Source: Hyphomonadaceae bacterium (GTDB lineage: Bacteria > Pseudomonadota > Alphaproteobacteria > Caulobacterales > Aquidulcibacteraceae). Taken from it: DNA of 64,000 nucleotides. Location of the stretch: positions 372,001-436,000 of the forward strand of contig JAHBYF010000002.1 in NCBI GenBank assembly GCA_019636095.1, written 5' to 3'. Positions 39,040 to 47,446 of this stretch are shown piece by piece; position 1 is the stretch's first letter; every line of letters begins with the position of its first letter. The position numbers were made by a program, and so were the translations under genes. The notes below the pieces were generated by a model. That model did not search any database and was not told the origin of the DNA. It saw only the letters and a program-made list of their open reading frames with translations.

Positions 39040-39103
39040 TCTAGACGCCACGGCCGTACCGCCAGGGCGCCGAAACAACTCCAAATTTGGTGCTACCTAG
39101 CGA

Positions 39104-39180
39104 TGGCGCGAGTGACGGGGCTCGAACCCGCGACCTCCGGCGTGACAGGCCGGCGCTCTAACCGACTGAGCTACACCCGC
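39104..39180 (-). tRNA. tRNA-Asp (GTC)
   Basis: 77-nt cloverleaf read on the minus strand: acceptor GCGGGTG pairing with CACTCGC, discriminator G73 and encoded CCA. The D-arm is AGCTCAGTCGGTTAGAGC, the anticodon loop CTGTCAC (anticodon GTC), and the T-arm has GGTTCGAGCC. A likely promoter lies at 39204-39232. Confidence 0.97.
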
Positions 39181-39203
39181 GTACCATTTCGCGAGAAGGC
39201 GCG

Positions 39204-39232
39204 GAGTTAGGCTAAGCCGTTCACCGGGTCAA
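39204..39232 (-). promoter_or_regulatory. sigma-70-type promoter of tRNA-Asp
   Basis: Minus strand TTGACC (39232-39227), 17-nt spacer, TAACTC (39209-39204), ending 24 bp before the tRNA 5' end. The spacing and the -35 box fit a housekeeping promoter; the -10 box is moderate. Confidence 0.5.
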
Positions 39233-39279
39233 GCGCACGATCTGAGGCTAAAACCAAACCCGCCAGTTGCTCTAGTTCC

Positions 39280-39822
39280 CTAGGGGTTCGGCGTTTCCGT
39301 TGAGGCCGTCTGCATTGGCGCTGGCTTGTCCCATGCCCGTGCGGGGGAATTCAGGCGAAGCAGGGCTTCGATCCGATCGTTGGGGGAAAGCACTTCTGCT
39401 CCGGCGCCGTCTCGGACGCCCACGAACACCTGACCACTGGTGGTGTCGACTGCAAATACCGCAAATCCCTCATCGCAGCCGTTTTCAGCACAACCGGAAA
39501 AGACCAGAGCTTCCGCACCGCCGCCATCCATGAGCGCGCCCGCTGATTGAACCGCCATCGCGCGCGAAAAACGGGCTTGCTCGGCGGCGCTGAGGCCCGC
39601 TTGATCGAGGCCATAGTGGTCGCCCTCGCCAGCAATGAAATCACTGTAGAGATTACCAGCGTAAGGCCTGAGGTCGGCGACCGCCTCGGAAATTGGCGTC
39701 GTGCTGGGCGGCGCGGAGGCAGCTGGCGGCGGCCCAAGGCCCAAGGCGCTCAATTGATCGCAACTTCCCAAGGCCACAACGGCGGCGGTGACACAGATGG
39801 TCCGGAGGGAAATCTGATGCAT
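39280..39822 (-). CDS. hypothetical lipoprotein
   Basis: A 180-aa protein with a lipoprotein signal peptide: hydrophobic TICVTAAVVALGS then Cys21. A Pro/Ala/Ser linker follows, then a small domain rich in Ala/Gly with a CAENGCDEGFAVFAVD segment (two cysteines spaced for a disulfide) and VFVGVRDGAGAEVL. The C-terminus is low complexity (PAPMQTASTETPNP). I do not recognise a family. It lies alone between tRNA-Asp and tRNA-Val; function is unknown. Confidence 0.65.
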   Translation of the reverse strand: MHQISLRTICVTAAVVALGSCDQLSALGLGPPPAASAPPSTTPISEAVADLRPYAGNLYSDFIAGEGDHYGLDQAGLSAAEQARFSRAMAVQSAGALMDGGGAEALVFSGCAENGCDEGFAVFAVDTTSGQVFVGVRDGAGAEVLSPNDRIEALLRLNSPARAWDKPAPMQTASTETPNP

Positions 39823-39880
39823 GACTCCCAGGTTAGCACCGATCAGGGGAAAGCACGAAGGGGCACGGCAGGATCAAAAT

Positions 39881-39955
39881 TGGTGGGCAGTGAGGGGATC
39901 GAACCCCCGACCCTCTCCGTGTAAAGGAGACGCTCTACCGCTGAGCTAACTGCCC
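39881..39955 (-). tRNA. tRNA-Val (TAC)
   Basis: 75-nt cloverleaf on the minus strand: acceptor GGGCAGT with ACTGCCC, A73 and encoded CCA. The anticodon stem CTCC/GGAG encloses the loop TTTACAC (anticodon TAC). The T-arm has GGTTCGATCC. Confidence 0.97.
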
Positions 39956-40079
39956 TACGCCGTTTCGGCTTTTGGGGCCCTCCTCTGGCCTCACCCGCGT
40001 CTCCGCGCAAGGGCGCCGACCGTCGATCTCCGCAAGCCCTACACAAATTCGCTCGCGACAGGCGACTGGCTTCGCGACG

Positions 40080-40544
40080 TCATGAACCCTGGCGGCTTTC
40101 CATGGTTGCGAAGAAGGCCTGGGTCTTGGGATCGTCCCCACCCGTCACTTCACCCGGCACGTCTTCGCAGAATTTGATCCACGCGACGCGGCTTTCAACG
40201 CCGTACTGAATGATGATCGGCGCACCATTGGGATCGTCCATAGATCCGATTGTCACGTAGAAGCGCGCTTCGGGCATGTCATAGCTGAACGACAGCGGCG
40301 TCCCGCAATCGCGGCAATACGCACGTTTGGCCAGGTTCGAACTTGAGAAAAACGCGGGCTCGCCCTTTGTCCATTCGAACTCATTCTTCGGCGCGCCAGC
40401 CAGCGCCGCAAACAGCCCGCCGGTGGCGCGTTGGCACATGCGACAATGACAGACGTGCGCATTTTGTGGCGCGACGTAGAGTGCATAGCGCACTTTGCCG
40501 CACTGGCAGCCACCTGTGGCGACTGGCGTTTTGACTTGGCTCAT
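40080..40544 (-). CDS. GFA family protein (glutathione-dependent formaldehyde-activating enzyme-like)
   Basis: A 154-aa zinc-binding protein of the GFA/CENP-V fold. The ligands are visible: GGCQCGKVRYAL (CxC), HVCHCRMCQRATGG (CxC..C) and YCRDCGTPLSF (CxxC), with the last strands FYVTIGSMDDPNGA. Classical Gfa binds glutathione, but most members have no proven reaction, so the name denotes the fold. It is divergent from the CoA-transferase gene at 40593, with about 48 bp between starts. Confidence 0.85.
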   Translation of the reverse strand: MSQVKTPVATGGCQCGKVRYALYVAPQNAHVCHCRMCQRATGGLFAALAGAPKNEFEWTKGEPAFFSSSNLAKRAYCRDCGTPLSFSYDMPEARFYVTIGSMDDPNGAPIIIQYGVESRVAWIKFCEDVPGEVTGGDDPKTQAFFATMESRQGS

Positions 40545-40592
40545 TCCGCCGCTCTAACACCACTATGGAACGTTGCAAGCAAGAGACGACGG

Positions 40593-41798
40593 ATGACAGA
40601 AACAAAGGCTTCGCTTGCCGGAGTACGCGTACTCGACCTTTCCCGCGTGCTCGCGGGGCCTTGGGCGAGTCAAATCCTCGGCGACTTCGGCGCGGATGTG
40701 ATCAAAATCGAGAAGCCTGGCGCAGGCGACGATACACGCAGCTGGGGGCCCCCTTTCCTCGACAATGGCGACGGCGACGCCGCTTACTATCTCGCGGCGA
40801 ACCGCAACAAGCGATCGGTGACCATCGATTTTGCACACGCCGAGGGCGCGGCTCTCATTCGCCGGCTTGCGCCGAAGTGCCAAATTCTCGTCGAAAACTT
40901 CCGCCCCGGCGGCTTGAAAAAATACGGACTCGACTACGCGTCGATCTCGGCGATCAATCCAGCAATTGTCTACTGCTCGATCACCGGCTTTGGACAAACC
41001 GGTCCTTACGCGAAGCGGCCCGGCTACGATTACATCATTCAGGGCATGGGCGGCCTGATGAGCCTCACAGGCGAGCCCAGCGGCGAACCTATGAAAAGCG
41101 CGGTCGCGGTCGCGGATCTCTTCACCGGCATGTACGCCGTTGCCTCGATCCTGGCAGCGCTGCGTCACGCCGAACGAACCGGCGAAGGCCAGCAGCTCGA
41201 TGTTTCCCTGCTCGATTGCCAAATTGCGATGCTTGCCAATCTTGGCGCGAATTATCTTCTGTCCGGCGAAGCACCGCAGCGCCTAGGCAACCAGCACGCA
41301 TCGATTGCGCCATATCAAGTTCTTGCGACGAGCGACGGGCATATCATTCTCGCTGTTGGCAACGACGGCCAATTCCACGACTTCTGCCGGGCGGCCGACA
41401 CCTCACTCGCTGACGACCCGCGCTTCAACACCAACGAAGCGCGGGTCGTTCATCGCCAAGCCCTCACCGAAGCGCTCGATCCCATCCTGCGCACGAAAAC
41501 GACGGCAGAGTGGATCGCGGCGCTTGAAATCGCAGACGTGCCCTGCGGCGCGATCAATTCTCTTGAACAAGTCTACGCCGATCCACATGTCGTCGCGCGC
41601 GGCGCAGTTGAGACCGCCACGCGGGCTGACGGCGTAACCGTGAAACTCGCCGCCAATCCCGTCCGGATGAGCGCCACGCCGCCAGTGACACGCATTGCGC
41701 CGCCTCCGCTCGGCCACGACACCGCGATCGTGTTGCGGGAACTTCTCGGTTTGGGCGACGAGGAACTTTCGGCGCTGCGAAACAGCGGCGCGATCTAG
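40593..41798 (+). CDS. CaiB/BaiF family CoA-transferase
   Basis: A class III CoA-transferase (401 aa). It has the N-terminal block LAGVRVLDLSRVLAGPWASQ, LGDFGADVIKIEKPGAGDDT, the catalytic-Asp region AVAVADLFTGMYAVASILAAL, and the C-terminal AVGNDGQFHDFC. It transfers CoA between organic acids; substrates cannot be told, though a succinyl-CoA:dicarboxylate type is common. The frame is open upstream into the divergent gene, but the ATG at 40593 gives the family N-terminus. Confidence 0.9.
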   Translation: MTETKASLAGVRVLDLSRVLAGPWASQILGDFGADVIKIEKPGAGDDTRSWGPPFLDNGDGDAAYYLAANRNKRSVTIDFAHAEGAALIRRLAPKCQILVENFRPGGLKKYGLDYASISAINPAIVYCSITGFGQTGPYAKRPGYDYIIQGMGGLMSLTGEPSGEPMKSAVAVADLFTGMYAVASILAALRHAERTGEGQQLDVSLLDCQIAMLANLGANYLLSGEAPQRLGNQHASIAPYQVLATSDGHIILAVGNDGQFHDFCRAADTSLADDPRFNTNEARVVHRQALTEALDPILRTKTTAEWIAALEIADVPCGAINSLEQVYADPHVVARGAVETATRADGVTVKLAANPVRMSATPPVTRIAPPPLGHDTAIVLRELLGLGDEELSALRNSGAI

Positions 41799-41808
41799 GC
41801 GCTCGTCC

Positions 41809-41834
41809 GGAACACCAACCCGCCAAGCGGCGTT
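41809..41834 (+). promoter_or_regulatory. predicted EcfG (general stress sigma) promoter
   Basis: GGAAC (41809-41813), 17 nt, CGTT (41831-41834), a perfect match to the GGAAC-N16/17-CGTT pattern, 31 bp before the ATG of the glycine-zipper lipoprotein. It begins 10 bp after the end of the CoA-transferase gene. Confidence 0.75.
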
Positions 41835-41864
41835 TCAGGGCATTAGCTTTGAAGGAGTTCGCTT

Positions 41865-42218
41865 ATGCGCATAGCGCTCATTGGATGTATGGCGTCCGCT
41901 GCCCTGCTGGCCGCTGCTTGCACACAGACCGGCAACGTCGAACGCGGCGCAGCGACAGGCGCAGTGCTCGGCGGTGTCGCTGGCGCGGTGATTGGCAATA
42001 ACACCGGCAGTGGCGACGCAAGCCAAGGCGCGGCCATCGGAGCTGCGATCGGCGCGATCGGCGGCGCTTACGCAGGCTGTGTCCGCGACGGCGGCTGCGG
42101 CGCCGGGCAAAGCCGGGTGAACACACGCCAGTATTATGATCGCAACTCTGGCCGCTACTACTTCCGCGATCCGCAATCAGGCCGCTACTTCTACGAAAAC
42201 GGCGAACCTTATCCGTGA
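41865..42218 (+). CDS. glycine-zipper lipoprotein
   Basis: A 117-aa protein with a lipoprotein signal (MRIALIGCMASAALLAAAC; Cys19). A glycine-zipper membrane segment follows (AATGAVLGGVAGAVIGNNTG and AAIGAAIGAIGGAYAG, about residues 29-66), and then a Tyr/Arg-rich tail (YYDRNSGRYYFRDPQSGRYF). Such proteins sit in the outer membrane or periplasm and are often stress-induced. It has an AAGGAG Shine-Dalgarno (41852-41857), the EcfG-type promoter at 41809-41834, and a strong hairpin terminator at 42255-42289, so it is a monocistronic unit. Confidence 0.85.
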   Translation: MRIALIGCMASAALLAAACTQTGNVERGAATGAVLGGVAGAVIGNNTGSGDASQGAAIGAAIGAIGGAYAGCVRDGGCGAGQSRVNTRQYYDRNSGRYYFRDPQSGRYFYENGEPYP

Positions 42219-42254
42219 GGGAGAGCACGGCAAGTACAGAGCCGAGAGACAAGA

Positions 42255-42289
42255 GCGCCGCGTTTCGCTTTCTTTGCGAAACGCGGCGC
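42255..42289. terminator. hairpin terminator between the glycine-zipper gene and tRNA-Pro(TGG)
   Basis: A perfect 14-bp stem (GCGCCGCGTTTCGC at 42255-42268 with 42276-42289) and a 7-nt pyrimidine loop TTTCTTT. It lies between the convergent lipoprotein and tRNA-Pro genes. No U tract follows on either strand, so it may work with help from Rho or mainly as an mRNA 3' stabiliser. Confidence 0.7.
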
Positions 42290-42309
42290 AATTGCATTCA
42301 GAATTTTGA

Positions 42310-42386
42310 TGGTCGGGGCGGCGGGATTCGAACTCGCGACCCTTAGCTCCCAAAGCTAATGCTCTACCAGGCTGAGCTACACCCCG
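42310..42386 (-). tRNA. tRNA-Pro (TGG)
   Basis: 77-nt cloverleaf on the minus strand: acceptor CGGGGTG with CGCCCCG, A73 and encoded CCA. The anticodon loop contains TTTGGGA (anticodon TGG). It has the bacterial tRNA-Pro identity pair C1-G72 and A73, relevant to the archaeal-type ProRS at 13742-15274. Confidence 0.97.
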
Positions 42387-42431
42387 ACTTGACCGCGCTC
42401 ATGCCATGCAAGCGCGTGCGCGGCAACGTCG

Positions 42432-42923
42432 CTAACTGGGAAAGATGCGGTGATGCACGCGATCGCCCGGACGAATCCCCAACTCTGCCGCCCGTCCGGC
42501 GCGAATTTCTAGCACGCCCCTGGTCAATCCTGCCGCAGGTACAGGCGCGTCAGAATACGGTGTCGTGTGGTCGGCGATGTTTAGAATGCGGCCATCGACC
42601 CCAATGAAGATGATGTCGAGCGATGATGGCGTGTTGTGCATCCAGAAGCTCGCATTTTCGGGAGTCTGAAAATAGAACAGCATGCCGCGATCATCCGGCA
42701 GCGGATCACGGAACATCAGGCCTTGCTGACGCTCAGCGTCATCGTCGGCGATTTCGACGTTAAGGCGGACCTGACCGTCGTGTGTGTCGATCGTGAGCAC
42801 TTCAGTCGGCGCCGTGGCGCCAATACTGGCGCCGCTCTTGGTTTCCGCGGCTTGCTGAGCGCAGGCTGCCGTTGCGACGAGAGCGGCGATCGTGGCGGCG
42901 CGGAGGATTCTGGTAAGCGACAT
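42432..42923 (-). CDS. DUF192 family exported protein
   Basis: A 163-aa protein with a signal peptide and a lipobox-like AACA (Cys21), then a DUF192 domain. The domain shows VRLNVEIADDDAERQQGLMFRDPLPDDRGMLF in segments, FWMHNTPSSLDIIFIGVDGRI and LEIRAGRAAELGIRPGDRV. DUF192 proteins are small exported domains of unknown role, often near cold-shock or tRNA genes. It sits between tRNA-Pro and tRNA-Glu. Confidence 0.85.
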   Translation of the reverse strand: MSLTRILRAATIAALVATAACAQQAAETKSGASIGATAPTEVLTIDTHDGQVRLNVEIADDDAERQQGLMFRDPLPDDRGMLFYFQTPENASFWMHNTPSSLDIIFIGVDGRILNIADHTTPYSDAPVPAAGLTRGVLEIRAGRAAELGIRPGDRVHHRIFPS

Positions 42924-42973
42924 GTACGTCCCCTGAGGTGGGGCTCTTTAGCACGTCGCACCGGGCGGGAAAG

Positions 42974-43048
42974 TGGCAGGCCCTAGGGGAGTCGAACCCC
43001 TCTTTTCAGGTTGAAAACCTGACGTCCTAACCGATAGACGAAGGGCCC
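42974..43048 (-). tRNA. tRNA-Glu (TTC)
   Basis: 75-nt cloverleaf on the minus strand: acceptor GGGCCCT with AGGGCCT (first pair G1-U72), G73 and encoded CCA. The anticodon loop TTTTCAA carries TTC. The T-arm is GGGGTTCGACTCCCC. The G1-U72 wobble is slightly unusual. A promoter lies at 43078-43106. Confidence 0.95.
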
Positions 43049-43077
43049 GCAGAACCCGGCGTTTCGCGGGAAGCGGC

Positions 43078-43106
43078 CATATAGAGGCGCCCGGCGGGGC
43101 TGGCAA
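43078..43106 (-). promoter_or_regulatory. sigma-70-type promoter of tRNA-Glu
   Basis: Minus strand TTGCCA (43106-43101), 17-nt spacer, TATATG (43083-43078), ending 30 bp before the tRNA 5' end. It has good -10 and spacing and a moderate -35. Confidence 0.55.
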
Positions 43107-43118
43107 GCGGGGTTCGGG

Positions 43119-43328
43119 ATGGTCGGGGTCCTGGGGCTGCTGACAGGCTGGGTGCTGCTGATGCCAGCGCTGCTCGCCATATACATGATGCTGGGCTTTC
43201 CATATTTTCGCTGGATGAGCTTCTTCCTGGGGATCGCAGGTTCCTTCCCCATGCTTGTACTTACCGCAGTGGGCGGTCTGGTCATGATTGCGTTGTCGGT
43301 TCGCAGCCTCACGCGCCCTGCGGACTAG
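43119..43328 (+). CDS. small hypothetical membrane protein
   Basis: A possible 69-aa protein with two or three hydrophobic helices (VLGLLTGWVLLMPALLAIYM, SFFLGIAGSFPMLVL and TAVGGLVMIALSV) and a short basic tail. No family recognised. It is divergent from tRNA-Glu and convergent with recJ, overlapping recJ by 4 bp. The ribosome-binding site is weak. It is kept because the helices and basic ends look protein-like and no other gene covers the stretch, but the support is limited. Confidence 0.45.
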   Translation: MVGVLGLLTGWVLLMPALLAIYMMLGFPYFRWMSFFLGIAGSFPMLVLTAVGGLVMIALSVRSLTRPAD

Positions 43329-45124
43329 CCTTTGGCCTCCGCCAGATCGACAATCTCTACTTCCGCCCGGACATTGCCGTTCCACTCGTTTTTCTTCACA
43401 CGCACAGCGGCGTGATAGATCGCGTCCTTCTTGAACAGAGCCTCGCCCAGCGGTCCCTTCATTGCACGGAACGCAATGCCGCCAACGCGCGCGCCGCGCG
43501 CATCTTCCAACGTGAAGCGGACGTGCTCTTCCTTCACCAACTTGGCGAAGGCTACGCGCACGTCCGTCAGTGCGAGCAGCGGTTCAGGATGGCCTTGCCC
43601 GTAAGGCCCGATCCGATCGAGCGCGTCGATTAGCCCGACATCAACAGCGCCGACGCCGCCAATAGCGTCCACCGTCAACGCCCGCGCCTCGCCCGCAGCG
43701 GCCTCCAGCTCGGGCTCCAATTTCTCAGACAGGAATTCTTTCAGCGCCTCGACCTTGTCCCACTCAACCGTGAGCCCTGCCGCGGCTGCGTGGCCGCCGC
43801 CATTGATCAGAAATCCAGCCTCCTTCGCAGCCGCGACGGCGGCGCCTAGGTTCACGCCCGGCGTCGAACGCCCCGATCCTTTCGCTGGCTCGCTTTCCGT
43901 GACTCCTCCCAACACGATCGTCGGTTTGTGCAAACGATCCTTTAGACGCCCCGCTGCGATGCCGATCACGCCAGGATGCCAACGATGCGAGCCGACAATC
44001 ACCACCGAACGCTGCTCGGCCTCGGCGATGGCAGCGCTCTCCGCTTCCGCCAGCATCTCCGCTTCGCGCGCCCTGCGTTCCTGATTGAGGGCCTCCAAGG
44101 TGGCGGCAAGTTCTGCAGCCTCGTCCGGATCCTCCGTCGAGAGCAGCCGAGTCGCTAGCGAAGCGTCACCGACGCGCCCTCCCGCATTGATGCGCGGCCC
44201 GAGAATGAAGCCAAAATCGTAAACAGTCGCGGAGCCCTTGCGCCCCGCGTTTTCCGCCAAAGCGGCCAAGCCGATATTCTTGCCGTTGCGCAGGATCTTC
44301 AGCCCCTGCGAGACCATGGCGCGGTTGAAGCCGGTTAGCGGTGCGACATCGCACACTGTCCCGATTGCCGCGAGATCGAGCATCTGCATGAGATCCGGCA
44401 GATGGTTTGAACCAGGCGAACCGCGTCGCCGCGCTTCGCGGTTCACTGCAGCAAGCGTTACCAACACGACTCCCGCTGCGGTGAGATGTCCTTGACCCGA
44501 GGTATCATCAATACGGTTGGGGTTGACCACCGCGCGCGCCTTAGGCGGTGGACCCGCCATCAAGTGGTGGTCCAACACGACAACATCGAGACCGATTTCG
44601 GCAGCAGCGTTTAGCGGACCTTCCGCAGCCGCGCCGCAATCCACCGTGATGACCAATTCCACGCCCTGCGCCTTCAACCGCTCGAATGCGAGAGCAGAAG
44701 GCCCATAGCCTTCCGTCATCCGATCTGGGACGTAGATTTTCAGATCGCGCCCGCGGGCGCGGAAATAGCGCACGAGCTGCGCGCCACTGGAGCCGCCGTC
44801 GACATCGTAATCGGCAAATACTGCGCAGGAACGCCCCTGCACGATCGCATCCTCAATCACCCGCGCAGCTTCATCCATGTCGGCGAACGAGGACGGGTCC
44901 GGAAAGTGAGTCTTTAGAGTCGGCGATAGGAATGCTTCAGCATCGTCCAGACCAATGCCACGAACCGCCATCAGGCGCGCAGCAATTTCCGGCAGCGAAA
45001 ACCGGCGGCGCAACGCCTCCACTAGGCCTAGGTCGGCTTCGCGCGTCCGCCAGCGCCGCCCTGTTAGCGAGCGCTCCACACCCAAGAAGGGGGCGCTCGC
45101 TTCAAGCTTGAGTGCTGTGCTCAT
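43325..45124 (-). CDS. recJ: single-stranded-DNA-specific exonuclease RecJ
   Basis: 5'-3' ssDNA exonuclease used in recombination and mismatch repair (599 aa). DHH phosphoesterase motifs are visible: VFADYDVDGGSSGAQLV, VITVDCGAAAEG and VVLDHHLMAGPPP. A DHHA1 domain follows with INGGGHAAAAGLTVE, and an OB-fold end with VRFTLEDARGARVGGIAF. The frame is open to 45169; the ATG at 45124 is preferred as it begins the usual leader before VERSLTGRRW. It is downstream of glpX in a common alphaproteobacterial order. Confidence 0.95.
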   Translation of the reverse strand: MSTALKLEASAPFLGVERSLTGRRWRTREADLGLVEALRRRFSLPEIAARLMAVRGIGLDDAEAFLSPTLKTHFPDPSSFADMDEAARVIEDAIVQGRSCAVFADYDVDGGSSGAQLVRYFRARGRDLKIYVPDRMTEGYGPSALAFERLKAQGVELVITVDCGAAAEGPLNAAAEIGLDVVVLDHHLMAGPPPKARAVVNPNRIDDTSGQGHLTAAGVVLVTLAAVNREARRRGSPGSNHLPDLMQMLDLAAIGTVCDVAPLTGFNRAMVSQGLKILRNGKNIGLAALAENAGRKGSATVYDFGFILGPRINAGGRVGDASLATRLLSTEDPDEAAELAATLEALNQERRAREAEMLAEAESAAIAEAEQRSVVIVGSHRWHPGVIGIAAGRLKDRLHKPTIVLGGVTESEPAKGSGRSTPGVNLGAAVAAAKEAGFLINGGGHAAAAGLTVEWDKVEALKEFLSEKLEPELEAAAGEARALTVDAIGGVGAVDVGLIDALDRIGPYGQGHPEPLLALTDVRVAFAKLVKEEHVRFTLEDARGARVGGIAFRAMKGPLGEALFKKDAIYHAAVRVKKNEWNGNVRAEVEIVDLAEAKG

Positions 45125-45201
45125 GCTTTCGGATCCGAATCGAGTCTCATCATTTTCAGCATCGCACACGATATGGCGACGAGAAGGCCGCTTTGCCCTG
45201 C

Positions 45202-46152
45202 TCAGACCGGTTGGCGCACCCGAAGCTCAGAAACCGCTCTTGTTGCGGCGTTCAGGATCAGGGTGTGCGATTGAATCGAGCCTTGCGCGAACCGCACGCC
45301 ATCCAACAGCGATCCGCTGGTTATGCCCGTGGCGATAAACACCGCATCGCCGGAGACCAAGTCGTTTAGATCGTAGCGCCGCTTCAAGTCGTCGATGCCC
45401 GCCTGCTTGGCCCGCTCCCGTTCTTCCTCATTGCGAATGACGAGGCGTCCTTGAAATTGTCCGCCCACGCATCTTAAGGCCGCGGCCGCAAGAACGCCTT
45501 CCGGAGCGCCTCCAGAGCCGACATACATGTCAATGCCTGTATCCGGTTTGGTGCAGTGGATGACGCCGGCGATGTCCCCGTCGCCTATGAGGTGCACACG
45601 CGCGCCAGCGCTGCGCAAGGCCTCAATGATTCCGCCGTGGCGTGGACGATCCAGCACGCACACGCCGATCTCCTCCGCCTTCACCCCCTTCGCTTTCGCT
45701 AAGGCGTTCACATTGTCTTGGATGCTGGCGTCAAGATCGACGACGCCCTCGGCATACCCGGGGCCGATGGCGATCTTGTCCATGTAAGTATCCGGCGCGT
45801 GGAGCAGCCCGCCCTTTGGCGCGATTGCGATCACCGCCAGCGCATTTGCCTTGGCCTTCGCCGCCAGCGTCGTACCTTCGAGCGGATCAAGCGCGATATC
45901 GATCTCCGGCCCTTTGCCGGCGCCGACCGTCTCGCCAACATACAACATCGGCGCGTCGTCGCGTTCGCCTTCGCCGATCACAACACGGCCCCGGATCGGC
46001 AGCACATTCAAGCTTGCACGCATTGCATCGACAGCTGCCTGGTCGGCGGCGCGTTCATCACCGCGACCGACCAAACGCGCAGCGGCAATCGCCGCGTTGA
46101 TCGGCGCGCGCGCAACCGCGAGTGTGAGTTCGTCGGTGATCGCATTGCTCAT
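45202..46152 (-). CDS. glpX: class II fructose-1,6-bisphosphatase
   Basis: Dephosphorylates fructose 1,6-bisphosphate in gluconeogenesis. The 316-aa protein has the GlpX blocks VVIGEGERDDAPMLYVGE, DIALDPLEGTTLAAKA (metal/substrate site), PHGGIIEALR-type text in DRPRHGGIIEALRSAG, and GSGGAPEGVLAAAALRC. It starts 4 bp inside the end of hom. The hom-glpX-recJ order is conserved in many alphaproteobacteria. Confidence 0.95.
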   Translation of the reverse strand: MSNAITDELTLAVARAPINAAIAAARLVGRGDERAADQAAVDAMRASLNVLPIRGRVVIGEGERDDAPMLYVGETVGAGKGPEIDIALDPLEGTTLAAKAKANALAVIAIAPKGGLLHAPDTYMDKIAIGPGYAEGVVDLDASIQDNVNALAKAKGVKAEEIGVCVLDRPRHGGIIEALRSAGARVHLIGDGDIAGVIHCTKPDTGIDMYVGSGGAPEGVLAAAALRCVGGQFQGRLVIRNEEERERAKQAGIDDLKRRYDLNDLVSGDAVFIATGITSGSLLDGVRFAQGSIQSHTLILNAATRAVSELRVRQPV

Positions 46153-47444
46153 GAGCGGCTCCAGGGGCGTCCCGTCTGCTCTACCGGCATCACGAACGGC
46201 GCCTCCGCGGTAACGTCAAGCGCCTCAATCGCCTTCACGGCCGTTTCCATCTTGGAACGCGCACAGGTCTGGGTCGTCAATACGATCGGAACTGCCGGCC
46301 CATCATGCACGGGCATCTGCAGGAAGCTTTCAATTGAGATGTCTTCATGCGCCAAGCGATCCGATATTGCGGCGACCACGCCCGGGCGATCACTCACTAG
46401 CAGCCGCAAGTAATATCGCCCGCGTTCAGCTGGTGTGGCGCGTGGCGCGGCGGCAAGTTGTGCGAGCGGTTTGCCGAACGCGAAACCCGCGCGTCCTTCG
46501 GCAAGATCGATCAGATCGGACGCCACCGAGGCGGCGGTTGGTCCCTCGCCTGCGCCACGACCAATGAACGTCAGTTGTCCCGATGGCTCCGCATCGACGA
46601 CGAGCGCGTTAAGCGAGCCGCTTACGCTGGCCAAAGGGTGATCGAATGAAAGACATGCCGGGCGGACGTGCATTTCGACTGCGCCGTCGCTCAGCGCGCC
46701 CTTTGCAATCAGTTTGATGCGATAGCCGAGCTTTCCGGCCAGCCGAATGTCGGTGAGCGTCACCCGCTCTATGCCTTGGATGCGCACGTGTTCGTAGTCA
46801 GGACGCGTACCGAAGGCGATAGCGGAGAGGATCGTCAACTTGTGGGCGGCGTCAAAGCCGCCGATGTCCGTCGTTGGGTCGGCCTCGGCGTAACCCATGC
46901 TCTGCGCTTCGACGAGCACCGACTCAAACGACCGGCCAGCATTTTCCATCTCGGTCAGGATGTAGTTGCATGTGCCATTGAGGATGCCGGCGACGCTGCT
47001 GGCGCGCGAACCTGCAACGCTCTCTTTGAGCGCCTTCACCATCGGAACGCCGCCGCCAACGGCCGCTTCAAACAACAGCTTGGCGCCGTTGACCTCCGCC
47101 AGTTCGGCCAATTGGGCGCCGTGCACGGCAACCAACGCCTTATTCGCCGTGACTACATGAGCGCCACGCGCGAGCGCTGCCTCAACCGCCGCCTTCGCAA
47201 CGCCCTCCGCGCCGCCGATCAGTTCCACGAACACATCGACGCCCGGATCGGACGCAAGTGCGACGGCATCGTCAAACCACCGATAAGCCGTGAGATCGAC
47301 ACCGCGGTCTTGTGACGCGCTCCGGGCCGACACCGCGACCAGTTGCAGCCGCTCGTTCAGCCGCGAGCCAGCGTCCGCAAATAGCTTTAGCACACCGCGC
47401 CCAACCGTGCCTAAGCCAGCAATCCCAACGCGGAGCCTGCTCAT
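46149..47444 (-). CDS. hom: homoserine dehydrogenase
   Basis: Reduces aspartate semialdehyde to homoserine for threonine and methionine synthesis. The 431-aa protein starts with an NAD(P) Rossmann motif (RVGIAGLGTVGRGVLKLF). It has the block VVTANKALVAVHGAQLAELA, the catalytic region GGGVPMVKALKE and GILNGTCNYILTEME, then YAEADPTTDIGGFDAAHKL. A C-terminal ACT domain follows (YLRLLVSDRPGVVAAISDRL), suggesting feedback by an amino acid. It lies 2 bp after the aminotransferase gene. Confidence 0.96.
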   Translation of the reverse strand: MSRLRVGIAGLGTVGRGVLKLFADAGSRLNERLQLVAVSARSASQDRGVDLTAYRWFDDAVALASDPGVDVFVELIGGAEGVAKAAVEAALARGAHVVTANKALVAVHGAQLAELAEVNGAKLLFEAAVGGGVPMVKALKESVAGSRASSVAGILNGTCNYILTEMENAGRSFESVLVEAQSMGYAEADPTTDIGGFDAAHKLTILSAIAFGTRPDYEHVRIQGIERVTLTDIRLAGKLGYRIKLIAKGALSDGAVEMHVRPACLSFDHPLASVSGSLNALVVDAEPSGQLTFIGRGAGEGPTAASVASDLIDLAEGRAGFAFGKPLAQLAAAPRATPAERGRYYLRLLVSDRPGVVAAISDRLAHEDISIESFLQMPVHDGPAVPIVLTTQTCARSKMETAVKAIEALDVTAEAPFVMPVEQTGRPWSRS

Positions 47445-47446
47445 GA

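Noticed and set aside
39104..43048. tRNA genes as possible integration sites for a genomic island
   Set aside because: No integrase and no repeated tRNA 3' end next to any of the four tRNA genes; the genes between them are small, ordinary and compositionally like their neighbours.
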